A stretch of 7,913 bases of DNA from an uncultured Alphaproteobacteria bacterium (GTDB lineage Bacteria > Pseudomonadota > Alphaproteobacteria > Rs-D84), in contig CAMOCR010000033.1 of the NCBI GenBank assembly GCA_946611025.1, forward strand, positions 1-7,913, written 5' to 3'. Made by a program: the position numbers and the translations under genes. Each line of letters starts with the position of its first letter. The first letter of the stretch is position 1. This document shows, piece by piece, positions 5,551 to 7,913 of this stretch. Below the pieces are notes generated by a model that ran no database searches, was not told where the DNA came from, and worked only from the letters and a program-made list of their open reading frames with translations.

Positions 5551-6147
5551 ATGAAACAGGCAAAAAAAACCAATCATAATCATTTCTGGGATATTATTGT
5601 AAATCCACGCCGCTATTTTACGAAAATCGTTGCCGATGGTAATCTGGACGAATCGATGTTCAAGGCGTTCATATATGGCTTGATTGGTGGCTGCTTGGTT
5701 TTGGGTATACGCCTGTTGGGCGGCGCGACAATTACAATTGGCGCCGTATTCACCGCTATTATCATTATGCCGGTGTTGGCGGTCGCGTTGCTGTTTGTGG
5801 GGGGCGGATTGTTAATGTTGGTGTCGGAAATAACCGGTGGTGAACGCGATTGGGAAATCGCGATTAAGGGGTTGGCATCAATCATGTTTGTTTATCCACT
5901 GATATTGGTGTTAAATGCGTTGGCATTTAATTGCACAACACTGTGGATAATCAGTTTATTATGCGATGCATATTTGTTGTTCTTGTTTTACAACATTGGT
6001 GCATATTGCATGCATGGGAAAAAGTCTAATGTTATAATGGTTGTCGCAATGTTGGCATTGTTCATGGCAACTGTATACATGACAAACTATCGCATTGGTT
6101 GGTTCATGCTGAAAAATGCCAGTGCGGCTTTGGCATGTTTATTATAA
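5551..6147 (+). CDS. Yip1-like multi-pass membrane protein of unknown function
   Basis: This 198-residue protein has a short charged cytoplasmic-type start (MKQAKKTNHN) and a WDIIVNPRRYFTKI segment (residues 13-26), resembling the entry motif of Yip1-domain proteins. About five hydrophobic segments follow, at roughly 36-56, 62-92 (long, perhaps two passes), 106-124, 130-152 and 160-178. A polar loop, SEITGGERDWEIAIKG (92-107), lies between the second and third segments, which suits the family, where similar loops are common. It is probably an inner membrane protein; no catalytic motif is visible and the bacterial role of these proteins is not established. AAAGGAAG at 5536-5543 is a good ribosome binding site for the ATG at 5551. 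It is divergent from der and lies upstream of pnp, with no terminator evident after it. The Yip1 assignment is by pattern recognition and could be wrong; the membrane character is secure. Confidence 0.7.
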   Translation: MKQAKKTNHNHFWDIIVNPRRYFTKIVADGNLDESMFKAFIYGLIGGCLVLGIRLLGGATITIGAVFTAIIIMPVLAVALLFVGGGLLMLVSEITGGERDWEIAIKGLASIMFVYPLILVLNALAFNCTTLWIISLLCDAYLLFLFYNIGAYCMHGKKSNVIMVVAMLALFMATVYMTNYRIGWFMLKNASAALACLL

Positions 6148-6166
6148 AAAACATCAACTAAAATAT

Positions 6167-6194
6167 TTGCAAACGATTAAATATTTTCTATAAT
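6167..6194 (+). promoter_or_regulatory. Sigma70-type promoter for pnp
   Basis: TTGCAA (6167-6172) and a perfect TATAAT (6189-6194) are spaced by 16 bp, starting 20 bp after the stop of the membrane-protein gene. Transcription would start near 6201, giving a pnp leader of about 120 nt. This suggests pnp has its own promoter and is not dependent on an upstream rpsO, its usual neighbour. Confidence 0.7.
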
Positions 6195-6221
6195 CGCACT
6201 TGGCGGGGGCGAAATTGTTCA

Positions 6222-6252
6222 TTTTTGCGCTTGTGGGTCAAGAGTGCAAAGA
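6222..6252 (+). promoter_or_regulatory. Stem-loop in the pnp leader
   Basis: TTTGCGCTTG (6224-6233) pairs with CAAG (6239-6242) and, after a two-base AG bulge, TGCAAA (6245-6250), around a 5-nt TGGGT loop. One G-T pair is included, and two weaker pairs can extend the base. It is not followed by a continuous T-run, so it does not look like a terminator. In E. coli the pnp leader folds into stem-loops that RNase III cuts and PNPase then degrades in autocontrol; a similar role here is inference. Confidence 0.5.
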
Positions 6253-6319
6253 CGAATAATTTTTCTCCGTCAAATAAAATTAACATTTAAAAACAATAAG
6301 CTAGCAAGGAGAATTAAAT

Positions 6320-7913
6320 ATGTTATTTGGCTTGATAAACAAAGACGAAAAAACACATTTGAACAATCCAATCGTGGTCGAAGTTCCATATGGTGACGAA
6401 ACACTGCGCTTGGAAACAGGTCGTATGGCGAAACAGGCAAACGGTGCTGTTTTGGCGACCATGGGTGGTACAATGGTTTTGGCAACAGTGTGTGCCGAAA
6501 AAACCGCAGTCGAAGGGCAAGATTTCTTTCCATTGACCGTTGATTACCAAGAAAAATTTGCATCTGCGGGACGCATTCCAGGTTCACGCGACCGCCGCGA
6601 AGGCAAGGCATCAACCGCCGAAACATTGATTGCGCGTTTGATTGACCGTCCAATTCGCCCATTGTTCCCAGAAACATTCAAGAACAAGGTTCAAATTATC
6701 GCACAAACATTTTCATATGATAAAAAGAATCAGCCAGACATCTTGGCAATGATTGCATCATCTGCGGCATTGGCATTGTCGGGCGTTCCTTTTGCGGGTC
6801 CAATTGGTGCGGCACGTGTTGGCTATGCAGACGGTAAATACATTTTGAACCCATCGAAAAAAGCGGTCGAAGATTCCGAAATGGATTTGGTCGTTGCGGC
6901 AACAAAAGATGGTGTTTTGATGGTTGAATCTGAAATCGGCGAATTAGATGAAAAAACAACATTGGGTGCGGTGAAATTTGGTTTTGACGCACAACAAACT
7001 GTTATCAACGCAATCAACGAATTGACAGCAAAGGCCGGCAAAGAACGCTGGGCAACACCAGAAAAGACGGCTGAATATATCGCAATGGAAGCCGACTTTG
7101 AACAATTCGCACCACAAATCGAAGAAGCATTGACAATCAAAGAAAAATTGGTGCGTTTGGAAACATTGGGCAATATTCATGTTGCCGCCAAGGCGCGTAT
7201 CCCCGAATTGTTCCCAGAAACAACGGTTGCAACATCAACATTGGAATCGGCGGCTGATGAAATCGTTGAAAACATCACTGCACGCATTATGCGTTCGAAC
7301 ATTTTGGCGGGCAAGCCACGTATTGATGGCCGTGATACGAAAACAGTTCGTCCAATTGAAATTGAATTGGGTGTTTTGCCACGCGCACACGGGTCGGCGT
7401 TGTTCACACGTGGCGAAACCCAAGCGTTGGTTTCATTGACATTGGGTGGTGGCAAAGATGCATTGCCAATCGAAAGTTTGGATGGTGCCGAAGAACGCGA
7501 CTTTATCTTGAACTATAACTTCCCTGGCTATTCAGTTGGTGAAGCCAAAGGTTTGAAATCACCAGGTCGTCGTGAATTGGGTCATGGTAATTTGGCATGG
7601 CGCGCGTTGCACCCAATGGTGCCTAGCCGCGACAAGTTTGACTATGTTATCCGCGTTGTGTCGGATATTTTGGAATCAAATGGTTCATCGTCAATGGCAA
7701 CAACATGTGGCGCAACATTGGCAATGATGGATGGTGGTGTTCCACTTACCCGTCCGGTTGCTGGTATCGCCATGGGACTGATTAAAGAAGGCGATGATTA
7801 TGCGATTTTGACCGATATTTTGGGTGACGAAGACCACTTGGGTGACATGGACTTCAAGGTGACCGGTACCGATCGTGGTATTACCGCATTACAGATGGAT
7901 ATTAAAATCACAT
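6320..7913 (+). CDS. pnp: Polyribonucleotide nucleotidyltransferase (PNPase), 3' truncated by window end
   Basis: The reading frame stays open from ATG 6320 to the window edge, giving 531 of the roughly 700 residues expected. PNPase degrades RNA 3' to 5' by phosphorolysis and can add nucleotides to 3' ends; it forms a trimer and often joins the RNase E degradosome. The first RNase PH domain includes GRMAKQANGAV, FFPLTVDYQEK, GRIPGSRDRREGK and RLIDRPIRPLFP. An all-alpha linker domain follows (about 230-310). The second RNase PH domain includes GRDTKTVRPI, LPRAHGSALFTRGETQ, NYNFPGYSVGEA, GRRELGHGNLAWRAL and ILGDEDHLGDMDFK. Residues matching the catalytic Asp-Asp-Lys set of E. coli PNPase are present at 505, 511 and 513. 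The KH and S1 RNA-binding domains would lie beyond the window. AAGGAG at 6306-6311, 8 nt before the ATG, fixes the start. No rpsO lies immediately upstream. Confidence 0.97.
   Translation, partial: MLFGLINKDEKTHLNNPIVVEVPYGDETLRLETGRMAKQANGAVLATMGGTMVLATVCAEKTAVEGQDFFPLTVDYQEKFASAGRIPGSRDRREGKASTAETLIARLIDRPIRPLFPETFKNKVQIIAQTFSYDKKNQPDILAMIASSAALALSGVPFAGPIGAARVGYADGKYILNPSKKAVEDSEMDLVVAATKDGVLMVESEIGELDEKTTLGAVKFGFDAQQTVINAINELTAKAGKERWATPEKTAEYIAMEADFEQFAPQIEEALTIKEKLVRLETLGNIHVAAKARIPELFPETTVATSTLESAADEIVENITARIMRSNILAGKPRIDGRDTKTVRPIEIELGVLPRAHGSALFTRGETQALVSLTLGGGKDALPIESLDGAEERDFILNYNFPGYSVGEAKGLKSPGRRELGHGNLAWRALHPMVPSRDKFDYVIRVVSDILESNGSSSMATTCGATLAMMDGGVPLTRPVAGIAMGLIKEGDDYAILTDILGDEDHLGDMDFKVTGTDRGITALQMDIKIT

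Noticed and set aside
5480..5563. A 28-residue N-terminal extension of Der
   Set aside because: The extra residues are unlike the family, overlap the start of the divergent membrane-protein gene and cover the candidate der promoter.
5942..5950. Perfect DnaA box (TTATCCACA on the minus strand) although the locus looks origin-proximal
   Set aside because: It is single, lies inside the coding sequence of the membrane protein, and has no cluster of boxes or AT-rich unwinding element around it; chance occurrence is the simpler explanation.
6215..6259. Short TTG-initiated reading frame of 14 codons in the pnp leader, a possible leader peptide
   Set aside because: It has a G-rich stretch upstream but a weak start, no attenuator-like alternative hairpin and no regulatory codon run; it overlaps the better-supported stem-loop.
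6251..6271. A second pnp leader hairpin, GACG with CGTC
   Set aside because: Only four base pairs around a 13-nt loop; too weak to support.

Overview
The window is a stretch of core chromosome from a bacterium with AT-leaning composition, most likely an alphaproteobacterium. The support is the origin-proximal order rsmG-parA-parB, the parS-type palindromes, a Pal lipoprotein with the GNCDERG form of its peptidoglycan-binding motif, a Der GTPase with an NKSE-type first G4 motif, and a family-4-like uracil-DNA glycosylase with a tryptophan where iron-sulfur members carry a cysteine. Species cannot be named from the sequence. The AT bias and simple gene content suit an uncultured, perhaps host-associated lineage, but that is inference.

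Layout. Positions 1-279 hold the 3' end of rsmG (16S rRNA methyltransferase). Positions 280-481 contain two parS-like palindromes, each in a copy of a duplicated unit repeating every 61 bp, followed by a candidate promoter. parA (482-1255) and parB (1262-2140) form a tight segregation operon ending at a bidirectional hairpin terminator, which is shared with the convergent pal gene (2199-2618, minus). A short divergent intergenic region separates pal from a uracil-DNA-glycosylase-like gene (2699-3454, plus). infC follows 37 bp downstream and is best read from an AUU start at 3492, the unusual start known for infC autoregulation in E. coli. A second bidirectional terminator (4057-4095) separates infC from convergent der (4121-5479, minus). 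der is divergent from a Yip1-like membrane protein gene (5551-6147, plus). A good promoter and a structured leader then precede pnp (6320 to the window end), which is cut by the edge.

How it fits together. The genes serve chromosome partitioning (ParA, ParB, parS), ribosome and translation functions (RsmG, IF-3, Der), envelope integrity (Pal), DNA repair (UDG-like) and RNA turnover (PNPase). No mobile element, CRISPR array, tRNA, rRNA or defence cassette was seen, and nothing here amounts to a new multi-gene system. The points most worth a second look are the twin parS units, the AUU start of infC, the atypical residues of the UDG-like protein and the pnp leader hairpin.
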